Shown here in pieces: positions 25,495-34,396 of a DNA stretch of 64,000 nt. The DNA is taken from contig NZ_KQ948858.1 of assembly GCF_001514215.1 (NCBI RefSeq), positions 1 through 64,000 of the forward strand, given 5' to 3'. Numbering within the stretch: position 1 is the first letter of the stretch; the number at the start of each line of letters is the position of its first letter. The stretch is from Streptomyces bungoensis. GTDB taxonomy: Bacteria > Actinomycetota > Actinomycetes > Streptomycetales > Streptomycetaceae. The notes under the pieces are model-generated. The model made no database searches. It was not told the origin of the DNA and saw only the letters and a program-made list of their open reading frames with translations. A program made the translations under genes and the position numbers.

Positions 25495-26718
25495 CTACCG
25501 CCCGGCCAGATGGGCGCCCAGCACGGGGTCGAGCCGGGTGATCCACTCGGTCAGCCGGGCCGTCCGGCGGGCGTTCAGCTCGCAGTCGAACACGCTGCCG
25601 TCCCAGAGCCGGACCGTCACCGTCAGCCGGCTGCCCCGGGGGGTGCGCACCACTCCGGCGATCTCGGCCCACTCGAAGTCCGCCGCGGCGCCGCCGACTT
25701 CGAGGATGATCCCGGTCGCGTTCACGACGACGCGGGCGTCCCGGTCCGTGAGCACCACCTCGGGCGGGCCCAGGGGGACGGGCGGGCCGAACCCGTACGG
25801 GCTCCCCGGCGGGGTCGCGGGAAACGGCGGCTGCCCGTACGCCGGAGGGGCCGGCGCGAAGGGCTGCGGGACGGGCGGGGCGTACGGGGAGGGCACCGGG
25901 GGGACGGCGACGGTCGCGGGGTGCGTCGCCGGGCCCGGCTCCCGGGACTCGCCCATGACCATGTCCAGCAGCCGGGTGGGCGTCGGCCGGGCCGCCGGGT
26001 CCTTGGCCAGGCAAGCCGCCACCAGGTCCGTCAGCCCGGCGGGCACGGCGGCCAGGTCGGGCGTCTCGTGGACGGAGCGGTACATCAGCCCCATGGGCGT
26101 GCCCTCGCCCCAGGCGCTGCCGCCGGCCGCGGCGACCAGGACGGCACCGAGGGCGAACACGTCGGCGGCGCCGGTCACGTCGTGGCCGAGGGCCTGCTCG
26201 GGGGCGAGGAAGCCGGGGGTGCCGAAGGCGGTGCCGGTGGCGGTGAAGCGGGTGGACTCCACGGCCCGGGCGATCCCGAAGTCGAGCACCCGGGGGCCGT
26301 CCTCGGCCATGATGATGTTGCCGGGCTTGAGGTCGCGGTGCACCAGGCCGCGGGCGTGGATGGACTCCAGCGCCTCGGCGAGGGCGGCGGCCAGCGCCCG
26401 CAGCCGCGGCTCGTCCATCGGGCCCTCGGCGGCGAGCCGGGCCGCGAGGGTCGGGCCGGGGATGTAGGCGGTCGCCAGCCACGGCGGGTCGCCGTCGACG
26501 TCGGCGTCGACCACGGAGGCGGTGTGGAACCCGCCGACCGTGCGGGCCGCCTCGACCTCGCTGCGGAACCGCTCCCGGAAGACCGGGTCCGCCGCCAGCT
26601 CCGGTTTGGCCACCTTCAGCGCGACCGCGCGGCCACCCCGTGTCCGGGCGAGGAACACGGTTCCCATCCCGCCCTCACCGAGCTTGCGCTCGACGAGGTA
26701 CCCCCCTATCCGCTCCAT
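25495..26718 (-). CDS. Eukaryotic-type serine/threonine protein kinase
   Basis: 407 residues from the ATG at 26718. The kinase domain covers residues 1-260: GEGGMGTVF (nucleotide loop), VALKVAKPE (Lys), VHRDLKPGNII (catalytic loop), VLDFGIAR (metal) and FLAPEQ. A ~60-residue Pro-rich linker follows (VPPVPSPYAPPVPQPFAPAP), then a ~90-residue C-terminal beta-rich domain that ends ITRLDPVLGAHLAGR. There is no transmembrane segment or PASTA repeat, so it is cytosolic, unlike PknB. Substrates are unknown; a PP2C phosphatase is encoded at 18148. Confidence 0.92.
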   Translation of the reverse strand: MERIGGYLVERKLGEGGMGTVFLARTRGGRAVALKVAKPELAADPVFRERFRSEVEAARTVGGFHTASVVDADVDGDPPWLATAYIPGPTLAARLAAEGPMDEPRLRALAAALAEALESIHARGLVHRDLKPGNIIMAEDGPRVLDFGIARAVESTRFTATGTAFGTPGFLAPEQALGHDVTGAADVFALGAVLVAAAGGSAWGEGTPMGLMYRSVHETPDLAAVPAGLTDLVAACLAKDPAARPTPTRLLDMVMGESREPGPATHPATVAVPPVPSPYAPPVPQPFAPAPPAYGQPPFPATPPGSPYGFGPPVPLGPPEVVLTDRDARVVVNATGIILEVGGAAADFEWAEIAGVVRTPRGSRLTVTVRLWDGSVFDCELNARRTARLTEWITRLDPVLGAHLAGR

Positions 26719-27057
26719 GCGCACAGTATGGCGGCAGCTCCCCAGCGTGGCGCCCCCGAGGTGTCTCCCGGCGCGATCTTCGGCGGTGCCCGGGACAGGA
26801 GCCCGGCGAGCGGGGTGCCGCCGTGATCCACGCCGGCCGTGCCCCGGCCGGTCGCGGAGGCAGCCGGCGGAGCCGTGCGCGCCGGGCGGCCCCGCGGTCA
26901 TCGGGCGACCGCGCCGGTACCGCCCCGCGTGGAGCGGTCAGCAGGCCCAGCGGCCTCTCCCCGTACGACCGGTGCCCCGCAGGACGTGACCGTCCGCTCG
27001 TCGCGTCGGCAGGGCACCGCCTCGACGGACGGGGCGCTCTCGCGGCGGTCGCCGTCG
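26719..27057. other. Intergenic region between kinase and HAD phosphatase genes
   Basis: 339 bp with only frame-shadow ORFs. It should hold the kinase promoter. I see no repeat, tRNA or strong hairpin in it. Confidence 0.45.
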
Positions 27058-27762
27058 TCAGGCGTGTGCGTCCCGCTGCCGCACTTCCCGGTCCTCCACC
27101 AGTGCCCGCAGCAGCGCCGGGCTCGCCTCGACGAGGCTGCTCACCACGGCCCGCCCGCGCGCCGGGGGTATCGGCACGGCCGAGGGCACGGCCAGCACCG
27201 GACATCCCGCGGCTTCGGCGGAGGTGACACCGGTGGGTGTGTCCTCCACGGCGACGCAGGCGTGGGGCTCTGCGCCGAGTCGCCGCGCGGCGGTGAGGTA
27301 CGGGTCGGGCGCGGGTTTGGTGCGCGGTGTGTCGTCCGCCGTCACCGAGACGGCGAACCGGCCCGCGTCCAGGGTCCGGAGGACCAGGTCGGCCACGCTG
27401 CGCGGGGACGCGGTGACCAGGCCGACCGGCACGCCCTCGTCGGCGAGCGCATCGAGCAGGGTGAGCGCGCCGGGCAGGGGACGCACGTGCGCGGAGACGA
27501 GTGCGGCGAAACACGTCTCCAGGGCGGCGCGCAGTTCACCGGCCGGGCGCGCGCCGCCGGTGACCCGGTGCAGGTACGCCGCGGTGTGCTGGGCCGCCTG
27601 GCCCAGCACCTCGGGCAGGTCTGCGTCCGTGAGCTGGTAGGTGATCGGACTGGCCACCTCCTGGACCGCCTGCCACCACAGTTCCTCGGTGTCCACGAGG
27701 GTGCCGTCCATGTCGAAGAGGACGGCCTGCAGCGGGTGGTTGTGGGGGGTGTCGGATGGCAA
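27058..27762 (-). CDS. HAD-superfamily phosphatase (subfamily IA)
   Basis: 234 residues. All four HAD motifs are present: FDMDGTLVDTEELWW (nucleophile Asp), VTASPRS, TKPAPDPYL (Lys) and AVEDTPTGVTSAEAAG. The helical cap after motif I resembles beta-phosphoglucomutase/phosphoglycolate-type enzymes; it lacks the DWAGTTVD motif of phosphonoacetaldehyde hydrolase. It follows the ABC ATPase gene in the same direction with 40 bp between, so it probably acts on the imported substrate or a product of it. Confidence 0.88.
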   Translation of the reverse strand: MPSDTPHNHPLQAVLFDMDGTLVDTEELWWQAVQEVASPITYQLTDADLPEVLGQAAQHTAAYLHRVTGGARPAGELRAALETCFAALVSAHVRPLPGALTLLDALADEGVPVGLVTASPRSVADLVLRTLDAGRFAVSVTADDTPRTKPAPDPYLTAARRLGAEPHACVAVEDTPTGVTSAEAAGCPVLAVPSAVPIPPARGRAVVSSLVEASPALLRALVEDREVRQRDAHA

Positions 27763-27802
27763 GGAGTTCCCTTTCGGGCGCGTGGTGGTCGGACGGGAGG
27801 GG

Positions 27803-28912
27803 TCAGGCTGCGCGGGGGGCGACGAGGACCGGGCGGTCGGGCAGGTCGACGGCCACGGCCGAGCCGGGCGGGAGAGCGGCGGCGGACTCGGTGGGCAGGT
27901 CGGCTTTGACGGGGGTACCGCCGGGCAGCGTCACGGTCACGCGGGTGACGGCGCCGAGGAAGGCGGTGGCGACGACCCGGGCCCGGCCGGCCGGGTCGTG
28001 GCTGAGCCGGACCGCCTCGGGCCGCACGAGCACGTCGACCTCGCCTCCCGCCACCGCGGGCGCCTCGCCGTCGACGGGAAGCCGGCGGCCGAGCACCTCG
28101 ACGGTTCCGCCGTCGACGACGCGGCCGGGGATGCGGCTCATGGTTCCGACGAACTCGGCGACGAACGCGGTGGCGGGGCGGGCGTACAGCTCGGCGGGCG
28201 TCGCGCACTGCTCCAGCCGGCCCCCACGCATCACCGCGACCCGGTCGGCCATGGACAGCGCCTCTTCCTGGTCGTGCGTCACGAAGAGCGTGGTGATGCC
28301 CAGTTCCTGTTGCAACCGCCGGATCTCCTCACGGAGGGTGAGCCGCACCTTGGCGTCCAGCGCCGACAGCGGCTCGTCCAGCAGCAGCACCCGCGGTCGC
28401 AGCGCGAGGGCCCTGGCGAGGGCGATGCGCTGCTGCTGGCCGCCGGAGAGCTGGTGCGGGTAGCGGCTGCCGTGGTCGGGCAGGCCGACGAGTTCCAGCA
28501 GTTCGGCGGCGCGGGCGCGTCGTTCGGCCGCGCCCACCTTGCGCATCCGCAGTCCGAACGCCACGTTGTCGAGGGCGTTCAGGTGCGGGAAGAGGCTGTA
28601 GGACTGGAAGACCATGCCGGTGTCGCGACGGTGCGCCGGGACCCCGGTGACGTCCTCGCCGTCGACGAGGACCAGGCCGGAGTCGGGGTGCTCGAAGCCG
28701 GCCAGCATCCGCAGCGCGGTGGTCTTGCCGCAGCCGGACGGGCCCAGGAGGGCGAGGAGTTCCCCCGGGCGCACGGTGAGATCGAGCCCGTCGAGGGCGA
28801 CGGTGGCGCCGAAGGCACGGCGCAGGGCGCGGAATTCGACGGTGGCTCCGGCCGCTCGCGTGCGGTGGCCGTCCCCGCCCGCCAGCGGGACGGCGAGGGT
28901 GGTGTCGGTCAT
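27803..28912 (-). CDS. ABC importer ATP-binding protein (PotA/FbpC-like)
   Basis: 369 residues. The ATG at 28912 is chosen because TAAGGAG lies about 9 nt upstream, while the GTG at 28924 overlaps that SD. Walker A GPSGCGKTTALRM, signature LSGGQQQRIALARAL, Walker B LLLDEPLSALD and the H-loop THDQEEAL are all intact. The last ~110 residues form a TOBE/OB regulatory domain. It energises uptake together with the two permeases and the lipoprotein upstream, in one operon. The class handles polyamines, ferric iron, thiamine or 2-aminoethylphosphonate. Confidence 0.93.
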   Translation of the reverse strand: MTDTTLAVPLAGGDGHRTRAAGATVEFRALRRAFGATVALDGLDLTVRPGELLALLGPSGCGKTTALRMLAGFEHPDSGLVLVDGEDVTGVPAHRRDTGMVFQSYSLFPHLNALDNVAFGLRMRKVGAAERRARAAELLELVGLPDHGSRYPHQLSGGQQQRIALARALALRPRVLLLDEPLSALDAKVRLTLREEIRRLQQELGITTLFVTHDQEEALSMADRVAVMRGGRLEQCATPAELYARPATAFVAEFVGTMSRIPGRVVDGGTVEVLGRRLPVDGEAPAVAGGEVDVLVRPEAVRLSHDPAGRARVVATAFLGAVTRVTVTLPGGTPVKADLPTESAAALPPGSAVAVDLPDRPVLVAPRAA

Positions 28913-28920
28913 GGGGTCGG

Positions 28921-29784
28921 TCACTCCTTACGACGGGGTGCGGCGCGGCGCGAGGTCCCGCCGCCGAACGAGGTGAGCGCCAGCAGCAGCGCCCAGGTGA
29001 TCAGCAGGCTGAGTACGGACACCGCGACGGACAGCTGTGCCTGCGATCCGCTGACGTTCACGACCCACACGGCGAAAGGCTGGAAGCCCAGGAGCTGGGC
29101 GACGGTGAACTCACCGAGCACCAGCGCCAGGGTGAGGAACGAGGCGTTCAGGAGCGCGCCGCGCAGGTTGGGCAGCACCGCGTGCACCAGGGCGCGTGGC
29201 CAGCTCGTACCGCAGCTGCGGGCGGCCTCGGTCAGGGTGCGGACGTCCACGGCCCGCAGGCCGGCGTCGAGTGCCCGGTACACGAACGGAAGCGCCATCA
29301 CGGTGTACGCCAGGACCAGCACGACGGGGAACGCCGGGTTCTGGATCGCCACGAGCGTCTGGAAGAACGGGGTCGCGGCCAGGTGCTCGGGCCCCCACCT
29401 CAGCACCGTGCCGATCCCGGCCACCAGGGCGATCGGCGGCACCACGAGCGGCAGCGAGCAGACGATGTCCACCACCGGCCGCAGCCGGGGCGCGCCCAAC
29501 CGCAGGGCGACCACGGCCGGGACCATCAGCAGCAGCACCACCGCGATGGTCGCGAGGGCCAGCTCCAGCGAGAGCAGCAGGCTGGAGGTGAAGCCGTCGG
29601 CGCGGAAGATCTGCCCGTAGGCGTCCAGGGAGAGCCCCTTGCCGGGCACGTCGACCGTGAACACCACGGAGGCGGCCAGGGGCACCAGGAAGTAAGCGGC
29701 GGCACACGCGAGGACGGCACCGCGCCACAGCCGGGGGCGGCGGGCGGACACTCCGCGCGGGAGCAGGGTCGTCAGTCGAGCCAT
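28921..29784 (-). CDS. ABC importer permease (second)
   Basis: 287 residues with six hydrophobic segments. The cytoplasmic loop that contacts the ATPase is visible as LTEAARSCGTSWPRALVHAV (EAA-type motif). Its start lies inside the end of the other permease gene (13-nt overlap, 29772-29784), so translation is coupled. It pairs with that protein to form the membrane channel, as in Fe3+ and phosphonate/polyamine-type importers. Confidence 0.9.
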   Translation of the reverse strand: MARLTTLLPRGVSARRPRLWRGAVLACAAAYFLVPLAASVVFTVDVPGKGLSLDAYGQIFRADGFTSSLLLSLELALATIAVVLLLMVPAVVALRLGAPRLRPVVDIVCSLPLVVPPIALVAGIGTVLRWGPEHLAATPFFQTLVAIQNPAFPVVLVLAYTVMALPFVYRALDAGLRAVDVRTLTEAARSCGTSWPRALVHAVLPNLRGALLNASFLTLALVLGEFTVAQLLGFQPFAVWVVNVSGSQAQLSVAVSVLSLLITWALLLALTSFGGGTSRRAAPRRKE

Positions 29785-30674
29785 CGTGCGCTCCGTCGTT
29801 GCAGGGGCAGGTACACGGCCATCACCAGGCAGGCGACCGCGACCATGTCCAGGCTCAGGGCCAGAGCCACGTTCTCCTGTCCGAGCAGCACGTTGCCGGA
29901 GATGGCGTCGGCGATCTGGAGGGTGACGAGCGGAACCGAGCTGCCGACCATGGCAGCGGCGGTGGCGTACGCGGCGAAGGCGCTGCCGAAGAGCAGGACG
30001 AGGCCGCCGAGCAGGGAGGGCGCCAGCACCGGCAGGGCGACGTGCCGCCAGTACTGGGCGCCGGTCGCGCCGTTGTTCTGCGCCGCCTCGCGCCACTGGG
30101 ACCGCAGTCCGTCGAGCGCGGGGGTCACGGTGAGCACCATGAGGGGAATGAGGAAGTAGAGATAGGTCAGGGTCAGGCCCCAGAAGCTGTACAGGTCCCA
30201 CCCGTGGCGAGCCAGGCCCAGCTGGCGGGTGAGCACGCCGGAGTTGCCGAGGGTGGCCACGAACGCGAAGGCCAGGGGAACCCCGCCGAAGTTGGCGAGC
30301 ACTCCGGAGGCCGTGAGCACGGCTTCCCGCAGGGCCCGGAATCGGGAGGTCACCACGGCCTGGGCGAGGAGCAGGCCGAGCACGGCGGCGATCCCCGCGG
30401 AGACGGCGGAGAGCTTGACGCTGCCGAGCAGGGCGGTGAGGTAGGCGCCGTGCAGGGAGGCGGCGAAGTTGGCCGTGGTGTACGAGGTGGCTCCGGTGGC
30501 CGGGTCCCTGGCGGTGAAGGCGCCGCCCAGCATGGCGAGGGCGGGGGCCCCGAAGCTCAGTGCCACGAAGGCGAGCAGCGGGGCCACAGCGATCCACCCG
30601 GCCGAGCGGTGACGCCGGACGGGGACGGCGGCCGCGGCGGCAGGGCCGGTCAGCGTGGTCGTGGAGGACGTCAC
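29772..30674 (-). CDS. ABC importer permease (first)
   Basis: 300 residues from the GTG at 30674, which overlaps the stop of the binding-protein gene (GTGA). Six hydrophobic segments, beginning IAVAPLLAFVALSFGAPALA, and an EAA-type loop WREAAQNNGATGAQYWRHV identify an importer permease of the PotB/FbpB type. Confidence 0.9.
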   Translation of the reverse strand: MTSSTTTLTGPAAAAAVPVRRHRSAGWIAVAPLLAFVALSFGAPALAMLGGAFTARDPATGATSYTTANFAASLHGAYLTALLGSVKLSAVSAGIAAVLGLLLAQAVVTSRFRALREAVLTASGVLANFGGVPLAFAFVATLGNSGVLTRQLGLARHGWDLYSFWGLTLTYLYFLIPLMVLTVTPALDGLRSQWREAAQNNGATGAQYWRHVALPVLAPSLLGGLVLLFGSAFAAYATAAAMVGSSVPLVTLQIADAISGNVLLGQENVALALSLDMVAVACLVMAVYLPLQRRSARWLD

Positions 30675-31825
30675 CCGGAGACGGCCTTCCCCCAGGCCTG
30701 CCCCAGGACCTGCTTGGCCTTGGCCTGCTGCGCCTCGGTCGGGAACCGCGGCGTGCCGGCGACCTTCGGCAGCTTGGCCGCGGCGGCCTGGTCCAGGGTG
30801 CCGTTCCGCTCCATGGCGGCCATCAGCGCGGGGCGGGCGGAACCCTTGAGCCAGAGGTTCTGGCCCTCGGTGCTGTAGAGGTACTCCTCCCACAGGCGGG
30901 CCGCGGCGGGGTGCGGGGCATCCTTGTTGACGGCCTGCGAGTAGTACTGGGAGAACCGGCCGTCCTCGGGGACGGCGACCTTCCAGTCCACCCCCTTGCT
31001 CTTGAACTCCTCGGCGTAGCCCGCGTTGAGGTAGTCCCAGTCGATGCTGATCGGGGTCTCGCCCTGCTCGACCGTGGCCGGGGTGGACTCCACCGGGGTG
31101 TAGTTGCCGTTCTTCTTCAGCTTGGCGAAGAAGTCCAGGCCGGGCCGGATGTCGTCGAACGAACCGCCGTTGGCCAGGGCCGCCGCGTACACACCGCCGA
31201 AGGCCGAGCCCGACTTGGTGGGGTTGCCGTTGAGCGCGACCCGGCCCTTGTACTCCGGCCTCAGCAGCTCGGCGAAGGTCGTGGGGCACTTCTTGACGCG
31301 CCTGGCGTCGCAGCCGATGGAGATGTAGCCGCCGTAGTCGTTGTACCAGCGGGCCTGGGCGTCCTTCTGCTGCGCGGGAAGCTCGTCGAACGAGGCGACC
31401 TTGTAGGGGGCCAGCAGGCCCTGCTGGGCGGCGCTCAGCGCGAAGGAGCTGCCGAGGTCGACGACGTCCGGGGCGCGGTCCTGGCCCTTGCGGGAGGTGA
31501 TCGCGCTGATCTCGTCCTGGCTGCTGCCGTCGGGGTTCTCGACCTTCACCTTGATGCCGTACTTCTTGGTGAAGCCGTCGATCAGGGCGCCGTAGTTGGC
31601 CCAGTCCCGGGGGAGGGCGATCGCGTTGAGCCCGCCCTCCTTCTTGGCGGCGGCGATCAGGGCGGCCATGCCGCCGAAGTCCCGGGCCGAGGTGGCGGTG
31701 GCCGCTTTCGCGGCTCCTGGGCCGCCGGTCTGAGCGGTGGGGGCGGCGCCGCAGGCGCCGAGGGTGAGCGCCGCGGCGGCGAGGCCGGCGGCGAGGACTG
31801 CTGTTCTCGGAAGGGACACGGTCAC
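30671..31825 (-). CDS. ABC importer substrate-binding lipoprotein
   Basis: 384 residues from the GTG at 31825 (CAGGAGACGTT upstream). A signal peptide with lipobox LTLGAC anchors the protein outside. The mature part is a class of periplasmic-binding fold used for ferric iron, polyamines, thiamine and 2-aminoethylphosphonate (EISAITSRKGQDRAPDVVDL, SAFGGVYAAALANGG, ISIDWDYLNAGYAEEF). The ligand cannot be read from sequence. The adjacent phosphatase and alkaline-phosphatase-superfamily genes favour a phosphorus-containing ligand. A palindrome at 31869-31884 lies 44 bp upstream of the start. Confidence 0.88.
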   Translation of the reverse strand: MTVSLPRTAVLAAGLAAAALTLGACGAAPTAQTGGPGAAKAATATSARDFGGMAALIAAAKKEGGLNAIALPRDWANYGALIDGFTKKYGIKVKVENPDGSSQDEISAITSRKGQDRAPDVVDLGSSFALSAAQQGLLAPYKVASFDELPAQQKDAQARWYNDYGGYISIGCDARRVKKCPTTFAELLRPEYKGRVALNGNPTKSGSAFGGVYAAALANGGSFDDIRPGLDFFAKLKKNGNYTPVESTPATVEQGETPISIDWDYLNAGYAEEFKSKGVDWKVAVPEDGRFSQYYSQAVNKDAPHPAAARLWEEYLYSTEGQNLWLKGSARPALMAAMERNGTLDQAAAAKLPKVAGTPRFPTEAQQAKAKQVLGQAWGKAVSG

Positions 31826-32100
31826 AACGTCTCCTGACATGAACCAGTGGCGAGCGAGGGGATCGGCAACTTGTCTGAACAAGTCGACCTCAGTAGGCCC
31901 GGCTTCCGTGTCGTGAATATGAACGCCGGCGAAATCACGCAGTGCTATCCAGGAACACGTAGCCCGCTGTGAGCAGGGGCACAACGCGTCAGAGGGCAGG
32001 GACAACCGCTTTGGCGGCAGTCGGCAGCACGGTCGCCTACGCTGACAACCCTGCGCGCAGTGTGCGCAGTTCTCCGTTGAACAAGGACAAGGGGGGGGCC
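31826..32100. promoter_or_regulatory. Divergent control region of the importer operon and GntR gene
   Basis: 275 bp between the divergent operons. It contains the palindrome ACTTGT-CTGA-ACAAGT at 31869-31884 and a half-site GAACAAG near 32078-32084 just before the GntR start. No other gene is visible. Confidence 0.6.
31869..31884. promoter_or_regulatory. Probable GntR operator
   Basis: Perfect inverted repeat ACTTGT with a 4-nt centre. Its TTGTCT...ACAA half-sites resemble the sites of HutC-type GntR regulators. Its place in front of the binding-protein gene and near the GntR gene makes local repression likely. Confidence 0.55.
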
Positions 32101-32853
32101 GTGGCGGCACGGCACGAGGAGATAGCCGAGGAACTCCGGCAGGCCATCGACCACGAGCAGTACACGGTCGGGGCTCGACTGCCCTCGGAGGCGGAGCTCG
32201 CCGCCCGGTACGGCGTCTCCCGCGGCACCGTACGACAGGCGGTCGCCGCGCTGACGGCAGAGGGCCTCATCGGCTCGCGGCAGGGCGCCCGGCGCGTGGT
32301 CCTGGCGAGCAGGCGCAGTCAGAGCTTCGCCGAACTGCGCAGCTTCGCCCAGTGGGCGCGCGGGATGGGCCGCACCGCATCGGGCACGGTGATCTCCTCC
32401 GAGCGCCGCAGGGCGACTGCGGAGGACACGGTGCGGCTGCATCTGCCGGACGGTGCGGAGGTGTTGTACGTACTGCGCGTACGCGGCCTGGACGGGGAGC
32501 GCGTACTGCTGGAGCGCACGGTCTACGCCGACTGGATCGCCCCGGCCGTCGAGCGCATCGAGCCGGACTGCGCGTCGGTCACCCAGCGACTGTACGAGGA
32601 CACCGGGCTGGTCTTCAGCTACGGCGAGCACCTGATCGACGCGGTGGCGGCGGGCACCCGCGACGCCGAACTGCTCGGCCTGCGCCGCGGCAGCCCTCTG
32701 CTGCGGGTACGCCGGGTCACCACGACGCGCACCGGCCGTCCCGTCGAGTGGTCCGACGACCGCTACCGCCCGGGTTCGGTGAGCTTCTCCGTCCACAACT
32801 CGATCGGTGCCAACCCCCTCGTACGGCGGCCGGCGGAGCCCGGGACCGGCTGA
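32101..32853 (+). CDS. GntR-family regulator with UTRA domain
   Basis: 250 residues from the GTG at 32101, preceded by AAGGACAAGGGGGGG. Residues 1-70 are the GntR winged helix (RLPSEAELAARYGVSRGTVR), residues 85-240 the UTRA ligand-binding domain (ERTVYADWIAPAVERIE, VRRVTTTRTGRPVEWSDDRY). HutC-subfamily members sense small molecules, and several control phosphonate uptake. It diverges from the importer and reads into the hydrolase gene 150 bp downstream, so it probably controls both. Confidence 0.92.
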   Translation: MAARHEEIAEELRQAIDHEQYTVGARLPSEAELAARYGVSRGTVRQAVAALTAEGLIGSRQGARRVVLASRRSQSFAELRSFAQWARGMGRTASGTVISSERRRATAEDTVRLHLPDGAEVLYVLRVRGLDGERVLLERTVYADWIAPAVERIEPDCASVTQRLYEDTGLVFSYGEHLIDAVAAGTRDAELLGLRRGSPLLRVRRVTTTRTGRPVEWSDDRYRPGSVSFSVHNSIGANPLVRRPAEPGTG

Positions 32854-33003
32854 GCGGCAGGCGACCGCCCCGCCGCGACACCGGGGGCCCGCTCTGCGAG
32901 ACGACACCCGCCCGACACCTCGGCTTCTCCCCGATGCCCCCGCCCGGTACCCGGCCCCGGCATCGTGAGGCCCAGCAAGCATCGCCGAAAGGAAACGCCG
33001 ACC

Positions 33004-33894
33004 ATGCCCGCCCACCCCGGCACCGCCACACCCCGCGTCCTCGTCATCGGTATCGACGGGGTCCGGTACGACCTGCTCACGGAGCTGCCCACTGCGAACC
33101 TGGACTCGATCGCCGAAGCCGGGTTCCTGGCACCCGTCGAGGTGGACGGCGGCACTCCGACGATGTCGGGCCCCTGCTGGGCCACCATCCTCACGGGCGT
33201 CGGACCCGCCAAGCACGGCATCTGGGGCAACAACTTCTCCGGGAACCGGCTGGACGTCTTCCCCGACTTCGCGACCCGCCTCGCCCGGGTGGACCGGCGG
33301 CGGACGTTCGTGGCGGCCGGGTGGGAGCCACTGATGATCCAGCACGACGGCGGACCGCTGTTCAAGGCCCCGAGCCGGCTGTCCTTCATAGCGCCCGCAG
33401 CCGACACCCCCGAGGCGTGGGACGAGTGCGACGAGCTGGTCACGGCCGAGGCGGTGCACGTCCTGGCGAACTCCGACCCGGAGGCCTCGTTCGTCTACCT
33501 CGGCGCGGTGGACGAGACCGCTCACTTCCTGGGGTGCGGACCCGATTACCGCCGAGCGGTGCTCCGGGCCGACGAGCGTCTCGGCCGGCTGCTCGCGGCC
33601 GTCCGCGACCGCAGGACGTACGCGAGCGAGGCCTGGACCGTCATCGTCGTCACCGACCACGGCCACGTCGACGACGGCGGCCACGGCGGGGACACCGTCG
33701 AGGAGCGCACGGCCTGGGTCGCCTGCGCCGGACCGCAGTTCGCACCGGGGCGCCCCGGCGGCACCATCCGGCATCCGGACGTCGCCGCCCAGGTCTACGC
33801 CTCGCTCGGCCGCCCCGTCGACCCTCACTGGACCCTGGACGGCAGCCCGTTCCCCGCCACCGTGCCCGCCGAGCTCACCCCGCTGCGGGCATGA
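33004..33894 (+). CDS. Alkaline-phosphatase-superfamily hydrolase (nucleotide pyrophosphatase/phosphodiesterase type)
   Basis: 296 residues, ATG at 33004 after GAAAGGAAACG. Metal ligands and nucleophile are in place: GIDGVRYD (Asp), the Thr nucleophile in GTPTMSGPCWATILTG, GAVDETAH (Asp and His), and VTDHGHVDDGG. This family includes type I phosphodiesterases and phosphonoacetate hydrolase (PhnA). There is no signal peptide, so it works in the cytoplasm, on imported substrate if the neighbouring importer belongs to it. The exact substrate is open. Confidence 0.85.
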   Translation: MPAHPGTATPRVLVIGIDGVRYDLLTELPTANLDSIAEAGFLAPVEVDGGTPTMSGPCWATILTGVGPAKHGIWGNNFSGNRLDVFPDFATRLARVDRRRTFVAAGWEPLMIQHDGGPLFKAPSRLSFIAPAADTPEAWDECDELVTAEAVHVLANSDPEASFVYLGAVDETAHFLGCGPDYRRAVLRADERLGRLLAAVRDRRTYASEAWTVIVVTDHGHVDDGGHGGDTVEERTAWVACAGPQFAPGRPGGTIRHPDVAAQVYASLGRPVDPHWTLDGSPFPATVPAELTPLRA

Positions 33895-34068
33895 GCACGG
33901 ACACCCACCGGATACGACGGCTGGGCCAGGGTGTGATCGGGGACACGCCGTGAGACCCGGTACGCCCGGGCCGGCGCCGCCTCCCTGGCGGCTCTCGCCG
34001 CCTGCGGTCCGCCCGCAGTCCGAAGAAACGTTTCCGCAGTTCAGCAGGTCTCTCTGACCTGTTCCTGG

Positions 34069-34142
34069 TGGGGCGGGTGGGACTCGAACCCACGGCCGAC
34101 GGATTATGAGTCCGCTGCTCTAACCGGCTGAGCTACCGCCCC
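34069..34142 (-). tRNA. tRNA with CAU anticodon (elongator Met or Ile2)
   Basis: 74 nt on the minus strand, acceptor GGGGCGG/CCGCCCC, D arm AGCTCAGCCGG, anticodon loop CTCATAA, T arm GTGGG-TTCGAGT-CCCAC, discriminator A. CCA is encoded (through position 34066). The CAU anticodon could be elongator methionine or, if C34 becomes lysidine, isoleucine. Initiator features (three GC pairs closing the anticodon stem, 1-72 mismatch) are absent. I cannot decide between the two. Confidence 0.93.
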
Positions 34143-34283
34143 ATAGCGGCGTGTCGCGTACATGTGTACGCGCCGTGTGCCGCAGCATAGCCGCTCATAC
34201 GATCTCCTGCTTCGGATGGTCGGCTTCCGCGCTGCTCCTGACCTTGAGGACCGCGGTGCGCGCACCGTGGTTCCCGCGGGCAT

Positions 34284-34306
34284 GAAAAAGGACCCCGAAG
34301 GGTCCT
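34284..34306 (-). terminator. Intrinsic terminator after the tRNA-Asn pair
   Basis: On the minus strand GGACCC-TTCG-GGGTCC followed by TTTTT: a 6-bp stem with a UUCG tetraloop and a U-run, 12 nt past the second tRNA-Asn. Such a classic form is uncommon in Streptomyces. Confidence 0.85.
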
Positions 34307-34317
34307 CGTCCAGCGTG

Positions 34318-34390
34318 CTCCCCCGACTGGACTCGAACCAGTAACCTGCCGGTTAACAGCCGGCTGCTCTGCCAATTGAGCTACGGAGGA
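34318..34390 (-). tRNA. tRNA-Asn (GTT), copy 2
   Basis: 73 nt, acceptor TCCTCCG/CGGGGGA, D arm AGCTCAATTGGCAGAGC, anticodon loop CTGTTAA (GTT), T arm ACTGG-TTCGAGT-CCAGT, discriminator G; CCA not encoded. Identical to the copy at 34397-34469. Confidence 0.96.
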
Positions 34391-34396
34391 CCGAAG

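Noticed and set aside
27058..27762. HAD protein as phosphonoacetaldehyde hydrolase (PhnX)
   Set aside because: It carries FDMDGTLVD, not the diagnostic DWAGTTVD, so only a general phosphatase call is justified.
33891..33953. 20-residue ORF overlapping the hydrolase stop by ATGA (MSTDTHRIRRLGQGVIGDTP)
   Set aside because: Too short to judge, no independent RBS, no continuation in other frames that looks like a protein.
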